The translations under genes were made by a program, and so were the position numbers. The notes beneath the pieces are model-generated. The model did not search any database, was not told where the DNA came from, and saw only the letters and a list, made by a program, of their open reading frames with translations. From DAOTTX01 sp034437515 (GTDB taxonomy: Bacteria; Chloroflexota; Anaerolineae; Aggregatilineales; Phototrophicaceae): a DNA stretch of 64,000 nucleotides. The stretch spans positions 1 to 64,000 of the forward strand of contig DAOTTX010000140.1 of assembly GCA_034437515.1 (NCBI GenBank). The letters are read 5' to 3'. Numbering within the stretch: the stretch's first letter is position 1; each line of letters opens with the position of its first letter. Of this stretch, positions 7,895 through 16,349 are shown piece by piece.

Positions 7895-10420
7895 TCAGAC
7901 GAGCGGCAGCGTGAACCCGAACACACTGCCCTCATGATACTTGCTCTTAAAGATGATCTTGCCGCCGTGTCGTTCCACGATGTTCTTGACCAGGCTCAAA
8001 CCCAGGCCGATGCCGTCGATCTTATCCGTTTCTGCGCTGCCCGCCCGGTAGAACGGCGTGAAAAGCTGCTCTTGTTTTTCCAATGGGATGCCGTAGCCGG
8101 TATCACGCACGGTCAGCACGGCCTGTTCGTCCTTGCGGCGCACACGCACCTCGACCGAACCATCGGAAGGGGTATATTTCAGCGCGTTGGTGATGAAGTT
8201 CGTGATGGCCTCGAACAACTGCGCCGGGTCACCCTTTACACGGATGCCATCATTCTTTGGGATCTGGAAACGCAGGTCTAAGCCCTTGTTATCGGCCTCA
8301 CCCATGTACATCTCGACCGCCCGCTGTGTCATCGCGCCGAGGTCGAGCACATCACCGTAGTCTTCTTCCGCGACCTGTTCGATGCGCTCCAACGATAGGA
8401 TGTCGTTGATGATTTCTTCCATACGCTCGACCGATTTACGGATCGACTGAATGTAATCGGCTTCGCTGGCGGGTAACTTCGGTATGACATCCGCTTCTAG
8501 CAGGGCGAGATAACCGGCGATGATCCCAATTGGGCTGCGGAGGTCATGGCTGGCAATGCGGATCATATCGGTCTTGAGTTGTTCGAGCTTGCTCACACGG
8601 GCATAAAGCTCTTGTAGTTCGGTCACCTGGGCCTGCGAAACCTCGTACAGATGGGCGTTATCGAGCGCGGCGGCGATGCGTGAGATCACCAGACGCATGA
8701 ACTCAAACCGTTCTGCGTTGAAGGGTTGCTCACGCTCCAGGTTGATGACACCGAGTAGACGCTCTTGAGAGCGCAGCGGCAGCAGCATCCGCGCACGCAT
8801 GGCGGGGAGTGCCACCGCCGCACCGTTTGCCCGCATATCGGTCAGGTTTTGCGCGGTGTGATTTTCCACCGCCGGGGCGATGATGCGCCGGTACGGGATC
8901 TCGTCGATTTCGTAGTACAACCCGGCACGGTCGCGCAGTTCCTCCCCCCAGACGATGAAACCGGCATCTGCTTTGACGGCGTTCACCGCACCGTGCAGCG
9001 CCAGTGACAGCACCTCGTCGATGTCGAGTGTGCTGTTCACTTCGACGTCGATCTGGCGCAGCATGGCGAGTTGCTCAACATAGCGTTGTAAGGATTTTTC
9101 GGTCTGTTTGCGCTGGGTAATGTCGTGGTTGACGATGACCAACCCGTTCGGTGTGTCATCCTCGCCTTTGATCCAAGACATTGACGAGAGCACTTGCAGC
9201 GTATCACCGTCTTTGCGCACCTGTTCCAGTTCTTTACGCCAGTTGCTGCCCTCTTCGATAAGTTCGGGTGTGCTTTTGCCGTTCTGGTGGGGCTGCACGA
9301 TGGTGCGTAAGTTCTTCCCGACGACCTCGGTTTCACGCCAGCCATACACACGCTCGGCGGCGCGGTTCCAACTGACGATGTTTAAGTCAAGGTCGGTGGC
9401 GATGATGGCGTCGGAGACGTTCTCGATCAATTCCGCCTGATAGCGCAACTTTTCCTCGGCTTTTTTGCGCTCGGTCATGTCCTGCGCCACGCAGACCACC
9501 CCCTGCACCTGACCGTTTTCGTTGCGCAGCAGCGAACTCGAAAGCAACACCGGGATCAAACGTCCGTCTTTGGCCTTGTAGGTCTGGTCAACATTGCGCG
9601 TGCGCCGGGTGGAGATCAATTGTGTGGCGCTGAGTTGTTCCTCGCCATAATTTGGCATGATCGTCGGGTTGAAGTATCTACCAATGAGTTCATCGGCTTC
9701 GTACCCCAGCCGGTCGAGCGTGGCTTGATTCACGGTGTTGATACGTCCGTCCGGGCTGATGACGATCAGCATGTTACTCATCGACTGAATAATGTTATCG
9801 ACGTAGTCTTTAGAGACGGTCGTGGCCTGTAGCACATCCAATGCCCTGACCGCCCGCTGGTAGGCATCCGCAATGGTGCGGGTGGCGACGTAAAGGAAAA
9901 GCGCCACCAGTAGATAATGGGAGATGTTGACCGTGATATTGGTGAGCAGATCAGGCGGTTGCAGCGGCGTGGGTAGCATCCCATCCATATCCGCCCGGTA
10001 GATCGCCGCCAGTGCGATCCCGTTGACGAAGGCCATGCTCAGGCCGCCCCACGGCCCCAACACGAGCGCCGCCAGCACGATCAACAGCATATAAGAACTG
10101 ATGGCGGGGGCCTCTAAGCCACCGAGCGTGATGTTGGCGGTCGTCACCAGAATCCATAACCCGATCACCAGCAGCGCGGCGACCAGCCGCTCAAACCCGC
10201 GCCGCATCAACAGGTAGAGCGGCACCAACGCCAGAATTATCGCAAAGTAAACGAACGCGGCGAACTCGCTGTTCTGCCCGACGAACAGCATCCCAACCGC
10301 GCTGACCCCCAGGCCGAGACCGGTCAATAAAATAACCGCGTTTAGAATCGTCAGCCAGGGTCCGTCATCGCCCTCACTGAACATCGGCGGGCGAATCATC
10401 GTGCGTAATCTCGAAAGCAT
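7895..10420 (-). CDS. Membrane PAS-PAS-GAF sensor histidine kinase
   Basis: This is an integral-membrane sensor kinase of about 841 residues. About six hydrophobic helices occupy roughly residues 20-190. They are followed by PAS 1 (IVISPDGRINTVNQATLDRLGY), PAS 2 (DAIIATDLDLNIVSWNRAAERVYGW), a GAF domain, and a HisKA helix with the phosphoacceptor histidine in IASHDLRSP. The HATPase_c domain has its N box (NFITNALKYT), G1 box (DTGYGIP) and G2 box (GIGLGLSLV). The start at 10420 is chosen over 10450 because TTAGGGAAG precedes it. There is no receiver domain and no response regulator nearby, so it is an orphan kinase. A second, related kinase follows upstream on the same strand. Confidence 0.88.
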   Translation of the reverse strand: MLSRLRTMIRPPMFSEGDDGPWLTILNAVILLTGLGLGVSAVGMLFVGQNSEFAAFVYFAIILALVPLYLLMRRGFERLVAALLVIGLWILVTTANITLGGLEAPAISSYMLLIVLAALVLGPWGGLSMAFVNGIALAAIYRADMDGMLPTPLQPPDLLTNITVNISHYLLVALFLYVATRTIADAYQRAVRALDVLQATTVSKDYVDNIIQSMSNMLIVISPDGRINTVNQATLDRLGYEADELIGRYFNPTIMPNYGEEQLSATQLISTRRTRNVDQTYKAKDGRLIPVLLSSSLLRNENGQVQGVVCVAQDMTERKKAEEKLRYQAELIENVSDAIIATDLDLNIVSWNRAAERVYGWRETEVVGKNLRTIVQPHQNGKSTPELIEEGSNWRKELEQVRKDGDTLQVLSSMSWIKGEDDTPNGLVIVNHDITQRKQTEKSLQRYVEQLAMLRQIDVEVNSTLDIDEVLSLALHGAVNAVKADAGFIVWGEELRDRAGLYYEIDEIPYRRIIAPAVENHTAQNLTDMRANGAAVALPAMRARMLLPLRSQERLLGVINLEREQPFNAERFEFMRLVISRIAAALDNAHLYEVSQAQVTELQELYARVSKLEQLKTDMIRIASHDLRSPIGIIAGYLALLEADVIPKLPASEADYIQSIRKSVERMEEIINDILSLERIEQVAEEDYGDVLDLGAMTQRAVEMYMGEADNKGLDLRFQIPKNDGIRVKGDPAQLFEAITNFITNALKYTPSDGSVEVRVRRKDEQAVLTVRDTGYGIPLEKQEQLFTPFYRAGSAETDKIDGIGLGLSLVKNIVERHGGKIIFKSKYHEGSVFGFTLPLV

Positions 10421-10517
10421 AAGAACTTCCCTAATGATTATTATTCTCATGTGGGGAATGAATGAATCAGCAATCGTGACGATCAGCCGAGGTCAATAAT
10501 GAAAAGCCCCAAACCCA

Positions 10518-12149
10518 TTATAACGTCGTGTAGGGATTTCGTGTGTGGATTTCTTTCTCATTTGCCGGGGGAAGTTTGAAGCCGAAGGTGCTGCCCTCGC
10601 CATGTGTGCTGCTGAAAATGATCTCACCGGCATGGCGTCTGACGATGTTACGCACCAAACTCAAGCCGAGGCCGGTGCCGTCGATGTAGCGCGTTTCCTC
10701 ACTGACCGCACGGAAAAACGGCTCGAACAGTCGCGCTTGCATGTTTTCCGGGATGCCGTAGCCGTCGTCTTTGACCTCGAAGATCACAGAATCAACGTCA
10801 GATCGCAGAATGATCTCGATGGTGCCGGCCTCCATTGTGTACTTGATGGCGTTTTCGACCAGGTTATCCACCGCCTCGCGCATCTGGGCGAAGTCCCCGC
10901 GTACTTGTGGCACGTTGTCGAGCTTTAAGTGCAGGGTGCGCTCCCCTGCGTGCGGACGTTGAAGTTCTACCGACCGCTGCACCAACGTTCGTAAGTCAAA
11001 GGCTTGCTGCGCGTTCGCTTCGTCGGAGAGCCGCTCCAGGGTGAGGATGTCATCAATGATGTTTTGCATTTTTTCCGTGAGGCGCGTCATGGTCTGGATG
11101 AACTCGTGATGTTCTGGTTTGAGGTTGGCGGCGTCCATCTCCAGCAGGTCGAGGTAGCCCATCACCGTCCCAAGCGGGTTTTTGAGGTCGTGGCTGGCAA
11201 TGCGGATCATATCCGTCTTGATCTGCTCTAGCTCGCTGAGTTGTTCGTAGAGTGTGCGCAATTCTGCCAGTTGCTCACGCGAGCGGGTGTAAAGCCGGGC
11301 GTTTTCTACGGCGGTGGCGATGCGCCCCGCCATCATCTTGACGAAAGTAAAGCTGTCATCGTGGAAGTTGCCCGGCATCGCTGTCTCCAGGTTCAATATG
11401 CCGATCAACCGATCATGCACCACCAGTGGGATCGCCATCTGCATCTGTGTTTCGGGCAGATCTTCGTTGTAATCCGGGTCACTTTTGACGTTACGCACCA
11501 ATTCCGCCCGACCGGTACGGATCACGCGCCCGACCACGCCATAATCCGTCTTATAATTACCCTCGTAGCCCAGCTCTTTATATCGTCCGGTGACCTCAAC
11601 CAACCGCTGCTGGTTTCCGTCTTCCGCCAGCAAGCTGATGAACCCCGCATCCGCACTGGTCATATCGCGGGCGGATTTCAACGCCATGACCAGGACATCG
11701 TCGATTTCAAGCGAACTGTTGATGCGGGCGTCAACGTGACGCAGCGCGGTGAGTTGCGCCATACGCCATGCGGCGGCGGTCTGCGCGTGCTTGTGGGTGG
11801 TCACATCCTGTAAGAAGATCAACTGACCGACTTTACGACCGTCCTGGTCGAGCAGATCGTCCAGGCGCACCTCGATGAATTGTTCGCGCCGGTGGTTCCC
11901 TAGCGCGGCCTCATCGCGTCGTTCGACCTTGTCATCGAAACTGTTGAGATGGTCGTAAGCATCTTTGACCTGTGGATGGTCTGCAAGCAGGGTCGTCAGA
12001 GATTGTTCATAGGGTGGTTGTGATACGAGCAATCGCTGTGCAGATCGGTTGACGTGCAGCACGTTATTCGCATCATCTACGACGATGACGCCGTCTCCCA
12101 TGCTGTCAAAGATTGCTTCAATTGGTAGGGTGGAGAGAATGCCGCTCAC
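10518..12149 (-). CDS. Cytoplasmic PAS-GAF sensor histidine kinase
   Basis: This is a soluble histidine kinase of 543 residues with no membrane helices. A PAS domain (IFDSMGDGVIVVDDANNVLH) is followed by a GAF domain (about residues 155-300), a coiled linker, a HisKA helix with the phosphoacceptor in IASHDLKNP, and HATPase_c with N box NLVENAIKYT, G1 DDGYGIP and G2 GTGLGLSLV. Its linker, HisKA and ATPase regions closely resemble those of the downstream kinase at 7895-10420, which suggests a duplication followed by gain or loss of the membrane part. No response regulator is adjacent. The gap to the downstream gene is about 97 nt, so co-transcription is possible. Confidence 0.88.
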   Translation of the reverse strand: MSGILSTLPIEAIFDSMGDGVIVVDDANNVLHVNRSAQRLLVSQPPYEQSLTTLLADHPQVKDAYDHLNSFDDKVERRDEAALGNHRREQFIEVRLDDLLDQDGRKVGQLIFLQDVTTHKHAQTAAAWRMAQLTALRHVDARINSSLEIDDVLVMALKSARDMTSADAGFISLLAEDGNQQRLVEVTGRYKELGYEGNYKTDYGVVGRVIRTGRAELVRNVKSDPDYNEDLPETQMQMAIPLVVHDRLIGILNLETAMPGNFHDDSFTFVKMMAGRIATAVENARLYTRSREQLAELRTLYEQLSELEQIKTDMIRIASHDLKNPLGTVMGYLDLLEMDAANLKPEHHEFIQTMTRLTEKMQNIIDDILTLERLSDEANAQQAFDLRTLVQRSVELQRPHAGERTLHLKLDNVPQVRGDFAQMREAVDNLVENAIKYTMEAGTIEIILRSDVDSVIFEVKDDGYGIPENMQARLFEPFFRAVSEETRYIDGTGLGLSLVRNIVRRHAGEIIFSSTHGEGSTFGFKLPPANEKEIHTRNPYTTL

Positions 12150-12329
12150 GGTGGTCTATTTAATTCCAGTGCAATTCTAAATCAATGTTGCACTGATAAT
12201 ACCACGTCACAGATTGAGAACCACAAATTGAAACGACATTCAAACGACGATCTCAAAGTTCATAACCTAAGTAATAGTCGTATATGCTTAAAGTAGCAGA
12301 TGAGTGAGATACAGCGACTTTCTACCGCG

Positions 12330-12776
12330 TCAGGTCGTGTAATCGACCGGGTTGCCTGCTGAGCCTTTTTTGCCGTCAGGCCATGTCGTGCCCTCGTCAA
12401 ACTTGATGCCAGATACGTTGGCCCCTTTGAGGTTAGCATCTTTGAGGTTGGCACCGTTGAGGATAGCATTGGTCAGCACGGCGTTGGTCAGGCGTGCGCC
12501 CTGTAGATTGACCAGCGTAAGATTGGCGGCGGTCAGGTTTGCCGCGTTGAGGTCGGCAAACGCGCCCTTCACGCCGATGAGGTTGGCCCCGGTCAGGTTG
12601 GTGGTGCGCAAGATCGCCTCCTGAATGGTCGCGCCCTGCAAGATCGCCCCGCGCAGATTGGCGTTCTCAAGGTCAAGCCGGCTCAGGTTCAACGAACTCA
12701 GGTCTATACCGGCGAGACGCGGTTTTGCTGCCGGGATCAATGCGAGAACTAATTCTTTACGGGTGATTTCCGCCAT
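12330..12776 (-). CDS. Pentapeptide repeat protein
   Basis: This is a 148-residue protein in which about residues 27-125 consist of A(D/N)LXX pentapeptide repeats (LENANLRGAILQGATIQEAIL and onward). They form a quadrilateral beta-helix. Such proteins are often DNA-mimic or scaffold proteins, but no specific role can be given. The C-terminus (KFDEGTTWPDGKKG) is a common cap in this family. The start lies only 2 nt after the stop of the epimerase gene, and the ribosome site GAGGAGG is inside the end of that gene. They are therefore almost certainly one operon. Confidence 0.85.
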   Translation of the reverse strand: MAEITRKELVLALIPAAKPRLAGIDLSSLNLSRLDLENANLRGAILQGATIQEAILRTTNLTGANLIGVKGAFADLNAANLTAANLTLVNLQGARLTNAVLTNAILNGANLKDANLKGANVSGIKFDEGTTWPDGKKGSAGNPVDYTT

Positions 12777-12778
12777 GA

Positions 12779-13753
12779 TTAAGCCTCCTCGTGATGCTTG
12801 TAGTAGTTAATAATCTGGTCAATCGTATCATTTAGCATCGTCTTCGGCGACCATTCGATGGTTTGCATGATCTTATCGATGCTGGGCACACGCCGTTCAA
12901 AGTCTTCAAAACCGGTATCATACGCCTGTTCATAAGGGATCAATTCGATCTCCGATGTGCTGCCCACCCGTGATTTGACTTTTTCCGCCAGTTCACGGAT
13001 GCTGATTTCTTCGGTGGTGCCGATGTTAAACACCTGTCCGACCGCTTGCGGTTCTTCGGAGAGCTTGTGGATGGCCTCGATCACATCAAAGACGTTGCCG
13101 AAACATCGCTGCTGCTCTCCGCTCCCATAAACCTGGATCGGCGCACCCTGCAACGCCCATTTTACAAAACGCGGCACCACCATGCCATATTTGCCGGATT
13201 GCCGAGGACCCACCGTGTTGAACAGACGAAAAATCACCACCGGCAGGTCGGCCTCCTGGTGGTAGGCCAGCGCGAGGAATTCATCGACCGCTTTCGAGGT
13301 CGCATAGGCCCAACGGCTGCGTGTGGTTGGCCCAAGCAGGCGATCATCGTTTTCTCTGAACGGGAAGCGCACACCTTTGCCGTACACCTCGGAGGTCGAA
13401 GCGATCAGAAGCTTCTTACGGTAGCGCCGCGCCGTCTTGAGCACGGCCTCGGTGCCGCCGATGTTGACCTCAATGGTATTGATCGGCTCACTGACGATCT
13501 TTTGCACCCCGACCGCCGCTGCTAGATGAAAGATCACATCACATTCGCTGACCAGCCGGTCAAGCACGTTGACGTTGCGGATGTCTTCGATAGCATAGTG
13601 GAAATTTTTATGCGGCGTGGCTTCATTGAGATTGTGCAAGCTGCCTGTGCTGAGGTCGTCGATCACTGTGACCTCGTAGCCCAGGTTGAGCAGATACTCT
13701 GCCAGGTGGCTGCCAACAAACCCGGCTCCCCCGGTGATGAGTGCATGTGTCAT
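12779..13753 (-). CDS. NAD-dependent nucleotide-sugar epimerase/dehydratase
   Basis: This is an extended short-chain dehydrogenase/reductase of about 324 residues. It has the NAD-binding motif TGGAGFVGSHLAEYLL at the N-terminus and a DDLSTGS loop. The catalytic serine is in ASTSEVYG, and the YxxxK pair is YATSK. This set is typical of UDP-glucose 4-epimerase or UDP-glucuronate decarboxylase relatives, which make sugar nucleotides for surface polysaccharides. The exact substrate is not evident. The start at 13753 is preferred over 13786 because the Rossmann motif then begins at the usual distance. It heads an operon with the pentapeptide protein. Confidence 0.85.
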   Translation of the reverse strand: MTHALITGGAGFVGSHLAEYLLNLGYEVTVIDDLSTGSLHNLNEATPHKNFHYAIEDIRNVNVLDRLVSECDVIFHLAAAVGVQKIVSEPINTIEVNIGGTEAVLKTARRYRKKLLIASTSEVYGKGVRFPFRENDDRLLGPTTRSRWAYATSKAVDEFLALAYHQEADLPVVIFRLFNTVGPRQSGKYGMVVPRFVKWALQGAPIQVYGSGEQQRCFGNVFDVIEAIHKLSEEPQAVGQVFNIGTTEEISIRELAEKVKSRVGSTSEIELIPYEQAYDTGFEDFERRVPSIDKIMQTIEWSPKTMLNDTIDQIINYYKHHEEA

Positions 13754-13959
13754 TCGATAGTGTCCCGTCGTTTGTGCATGATGCAATCGCGCTGCATGTT
13801 ACCGCATCGGTGGGGTGGATACAAGATGGTGAGGTTTAAAAGCGACATCCCATTGTAGTGTCACATGAGTAGATAGCGAAAATGTCATGAACTCGCTTGC
13901 CCTTTGCCTGAGGTTTGTGGATAATATACGTGATCTGTTTGCTATAGCAATTTAATATA

Positions 13960-14385
13960 ATGATTGATTTAGTGTATTCCAGTGTTGATGCTGTCGGCTT
14001 CTCACAACAAAATCTCATCGACTTGCTGAAGACATCACGCAGGAACAATGAAAAAGCCGGAGTGACTGGCATGTTGCTTTACCACAACGGCAATTTTCTG
14101 CAAATCCTCGAAGGCGAAGAAAGGTCGGTGCGCCGGTTGTATAAGACCATTATGACCGATCCCCGGCATCGTGATGTGATGTTGATCGGCACTCGCAAGA
14201 TTAGAGAGCGTATGTTCGATGAGTGGGAGATGGCCTTCACCAACCTCGACGAACTCGACCCCACGATGATTGAAGGCTTGAGTGACTACCTCGATAAGCC
14301 CTTCAGTTCACCGATTTACACCGGTGACCAGGAATTCGCCTATCGCTTCCTACATGACTTCAAACGTGGGATAACCTTGCGCTAA
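13960..14385 (+). CDS. Short BLUF-domain blue-light photoreceptor
   Basis: This 141-residue protein is almost entirely a BLUF domain, which binds FAD and senses blue light. The functional residues have canonical spacing: Tyr6, Asn30, Gln48, Trp89 and Met91. These match AppA Tyr21, Asn45, Gln63, Trp104 and Met106 with identical intervals. The core reads GVTGMLLYHNGNFLQILEG. About 40 residues follow the domain, so there is no enzymatic output domain. Like other short BLUF proteins, it probably acts through a partner protein. No Shine-Dalgarno sequence is visible before the ATG (AATTTAATATA), so initiation may be leaderless or weak. It ends exactly where the convergent DUF1232 gene ends. Confidence 0.92.
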   Translation: MIDLVYSSVDAVGFSQQNLIDLLKTSRRNNEKAGVTGMLLYHNGNFLQILEGEERSVRRLYKTIMTDPRHRDVMLIGTRKIRERMFDEWEMAFTNLDELDPTMIEGLSDYLDKPFSSPIYTGDQEFAYRFLHDFKRGITLR

Positions 14386-14670
14386 TCATATCTGGCGGTT
14401 CTCCTCGATGATCTTGCGATATTCATCGACGATTTCTTTCTCAACAACGAGTTCAAACAACATCATGGATAAGAAATAGACGCCTATGTCATCGACCTGA
14501 CCCAGGATCGGGATGTAGTCAGGAATAATATCAAACGGCATAATCACATAGACAACCGGCAGCAGCGGGATCGCCTTTTTCCACATCGGCACCCGGTCAT
14601 CTTGCATTAGGTTCCATGTCAGTCGTGAATAGGCCTTACCGTAGCGCATGAGATAACGAAGCATTCGCAT
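14386..14670 (-). CDS. DUF1232 (YkvA-like) small membrane protein
   Basis: This is a 94-residue protein of the DUF1232 family. The signature PFDIIPDYIPILGQVDD lies in the middle, flanked by hydrophobic stretches (KAIPLLPVVYVIM and YFLSMMLFELVV) that probably enter the membrane. The family is widespread, and its molecular function is not established. The stop codon abuts the stop codon of the BLUF gene with no spacer, so the two are strictly convergent. Confidence 0.8.
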   Translation of the reverse strand: MRMLRYLMRYGKAYSRLTWNLMQDDRVPMWKKAIPLLPVVYVIMPFDIIPDYIPILGQVDDIGVYFLSMMLFELVVEKEIVDEYRKIIEENRQI

Positions 14671-14797
14671 AACAAAAATCCCCTCACTTGTTTAATTGCA
14701 TATCCTACATCATGCCGCATTTTTATGAGATTGCGATGGGCGGCGCGTAAAATGACTCACAAAAGTGGATAAATCTAGACGCATTTTCTTCACATCG

Positions 14798-14803
14798 TAT
14801 AAT
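14798..14803 (+). promoter_or_regulatory. Candidate -10 box for small TM protein
   Basis: TATAAT lies 42 nt before the ATG at 14845, at a sensible distance for a short leader. The -35 region is poor (CTAGAC-like near 14775), so the call rests on the -10 hexamer and position only. Confidence 0.3.
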
Positions 14804-14844
14804 AGACATAGTAGAGAACGTGCATAAACGGAGAACGCGCAAGC

Positions 14845-15036
14845 ATGAAGCAGCCGGTTGAAGAAGACGAAGAGAAAACCGACGATCTACCATTCGAGGA
14901 ACTAAAAATTCTCGGTGCGCTTTCACCGGAAGAACGCCGTCAGATCCGCTTTTTGCTCATCGGGCTGGCGACGGTGCTAAGTGCGGTGATCGCCACCGGC
15001 CTGACCGCTGCCGTGCTGTATGCCATCTTCGTGTGA
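14845..15036 (+). CDS. Small single-pass membrane protein
   Basis: This is a 63-residue unrecognised protein. The first 38 residues are acidic and charged (EEDEEKTDDLPFEEL), and the last 24 form one strong hydrophobic helix ending at the C-terminus, as in a tail-anchored protein. CGGAGAACGCGC gives a ribosome site, and a TATAAT lies 42 nt upstream. Its last 60 nt overlap the 3' end of the convergent DUF4037 gene, so most of the membrane helix is encoded opposite that protein's C-terminus. Confidence 0.55.
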   Translation: MKQPVEEDEEKTDDLPFEELKILGALSPEERRQIRFLLIGLATVLSAVIATGLTAAVLYAIFV

Positions 15037-16092
15037 AGTATAAAATGCACGGACAGCCGGGAGCCAATCCACATAAGACAGCAGCGCGGTGTTATCGCTA
15101 AATTGTTCTACGCTGCCGATGTGCGGTTTTGCCGCAATTTTGAGCACGGCGGGGTCGGTGATCTGCTCGCGCAGGGCATTTGCGAACCGCTCGGCGTGAA
15201 TGACCTGAAACGGTCGGTCATGAAATGCGCTGACCTGTGTTGAGAGTGGCGCGGTGATGCCGAGTGCATTATGTCCTTCCGCGACGAGTGTATACGCCGC
15301 CCCTAGATGTGCTTCGCGGGCCTGCCAGGTGGTCGCATCAAGCACAGCCTGGAAGACGGGCGTCAGTGCTGGGGCGACGTCTAGCCCGGCGAAGGCCGTC
15401 CCGAACCACTTGCTATAGGGTGCATACTGCCTTGCCTGTAGCAAGCACAGGTTCATCAGGTCATGTACCAGTCGTGCGGCGATCAAACGAGAACCGAGTT
15501 CATCCCCGATAAAGCCGGTACGACCGAGAAAATGTTCTTCCTCCCCGATGCGTGACCATCCCGCCGCCAGCAGATACAACCAGACATCATGCGGGTAGTA
15601 GGCCAGTGCCTCCCGTACCGTCGTAAGATCACCGATGCCATCGTGATACACTGCCCCCTCGGTGACCGTGCGCAGCTTTTGACCGGGAACACTCAGCCAA
15701 TCCGCCGGGGACATGGCGAGCGCGGTCTGTTTGGTGATGCCCAGGTACCCTTGCAGCCAGTCATCCAGTCCGTGAATCTTGACGTGGTGACTCGCGCTTT
15801 CACCTGATGACAGGCCAAACCGGGTCGGGTAGCCGCGAAAGATATGCGGCAATCGCTCTGATAGGACGTCATCTAAGTTAGTGGCGGTAGGGGCGTGGTC
15901 GAGGAAGATCAGCACACGCGGCCCCCAATCATGGTCGATGGACATCGGCGTGTCGAAGCCCAGCACCTCGGAACCGAAGCCGATCAGCGCGGCGGCGTAA
16001 TTCAGATCGGGGTAAGTCGAATGGATGATCGGTTGCACGACCTCGTGGAAGAACGCCCGGCACAGAGCGATCCCCGGCACAAATTTGACCAT
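14977..16092 (-). CDS. DUF4037 nucleotidyltransferase-like protein
   Basis: This is a protein of about 371 residues of the DUF4037 family. The N-terminal signature LIGFGSEVLGFDTPMSIDHDWGPR resembles the GS-x-D/E core of the polymerase-beta-like nucleotidyltransferase fold. The long helical remainder includes the family stretch WLLAAGW...GRTGFIGDELGSRLIAARLVHDLMNL. Substrate and role are unknown; it is probably cytoplasmic. The start at 16092 is chosen over 16134 because ACTGAGG lies 7 nt upstream and because the longer frame would run into a terminator hairpin. The gene has an intrinsic terminator in its leader (16113-16142) and overlaps the convergent small membrane protein by 60 nt. Confidence 0.8.
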   Translation of the reverse strand: MVKFVPGIALCRAFFHEVVQPIIHSTYPDLNYAAALIGFGSEVLGFDTPMSIDHDWGPRVLIFLDHAPTATNLDDVLSERLPHIFRGYPTRFGLSSGESASHHVKIHGLDDWLQGYLGITKQTALAMSPADWLSVPGQKLRTVTEGAVYHDGIGDLTTVREALAYYPHDVWLYLLAAGWSRIGEEEHFLGRTGFIGDELGSRLIAARLVHDLMNLCLLQARQYAPYSKWFGTAFAGLDVAPALTPVFQAVLDATTWQAREAHLGAAYTLVAEGHNALGITAPLSTQVSAFHDRPFQVIHAERFANALREQITDPAVLKIAAKPHIGSVEQFSDNTALLSYVDWLPAVRAFYTSHEDGIQHGSGQAGGDHRT

Positions 16093-16112
16093 GGGTGACC
16101 TCAGTGGGGAGG

Positions 16113-16142
16113 AAAACAAAAAGGCGCGATTCACATCGCGCC
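16113..16142 (-). terminator. Intrinsic terminator in DUF4037 leader
   Basis: On the minus strand the sequence reads GGCGCGAT, loop GTGA, ATCGCGCC, then TTTTTGTTTT. This is a perfect 8-bp stem with a T-rich tail. It lies about 20 nt upstream of the DUF4037 start and upstream of its ribosome site. No minus-strand gene lies between here and 17583. It is therefore either an attenuator controlling DUF4037 or a stop for antisense readthrough from the TPR gene. Confidence 0.75.
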
Positions 16143-16349
16143 GGGTAATATAATTTTAACTTTTATTCCCAAAAAATAGTTTTAAGATTTCCTTAACTTG
16201 ACATAACTATAACATAAATTTCATAACTTGTCTACAATTTGGATGGGGGTGTTCGTTGTGCAAAGTGCACGAATTTTACCCGAACTCATCTTTTTATCAG
16301 CGAAATTGGGCATGATGTGGTGAAAACATACACAAAGTGGAGAATTGTA

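Noticed and set aside
16198..16226. TTGACA followed by TCATAA as a promoter for the DinB/TIR operon
   Set aside because: The -35 matches, but the -10 at 17-nt spacing is poor, and another candidate (TACAAT at 16233) lacks a -35. The promoter is probably in this stretch but cannot be placed.
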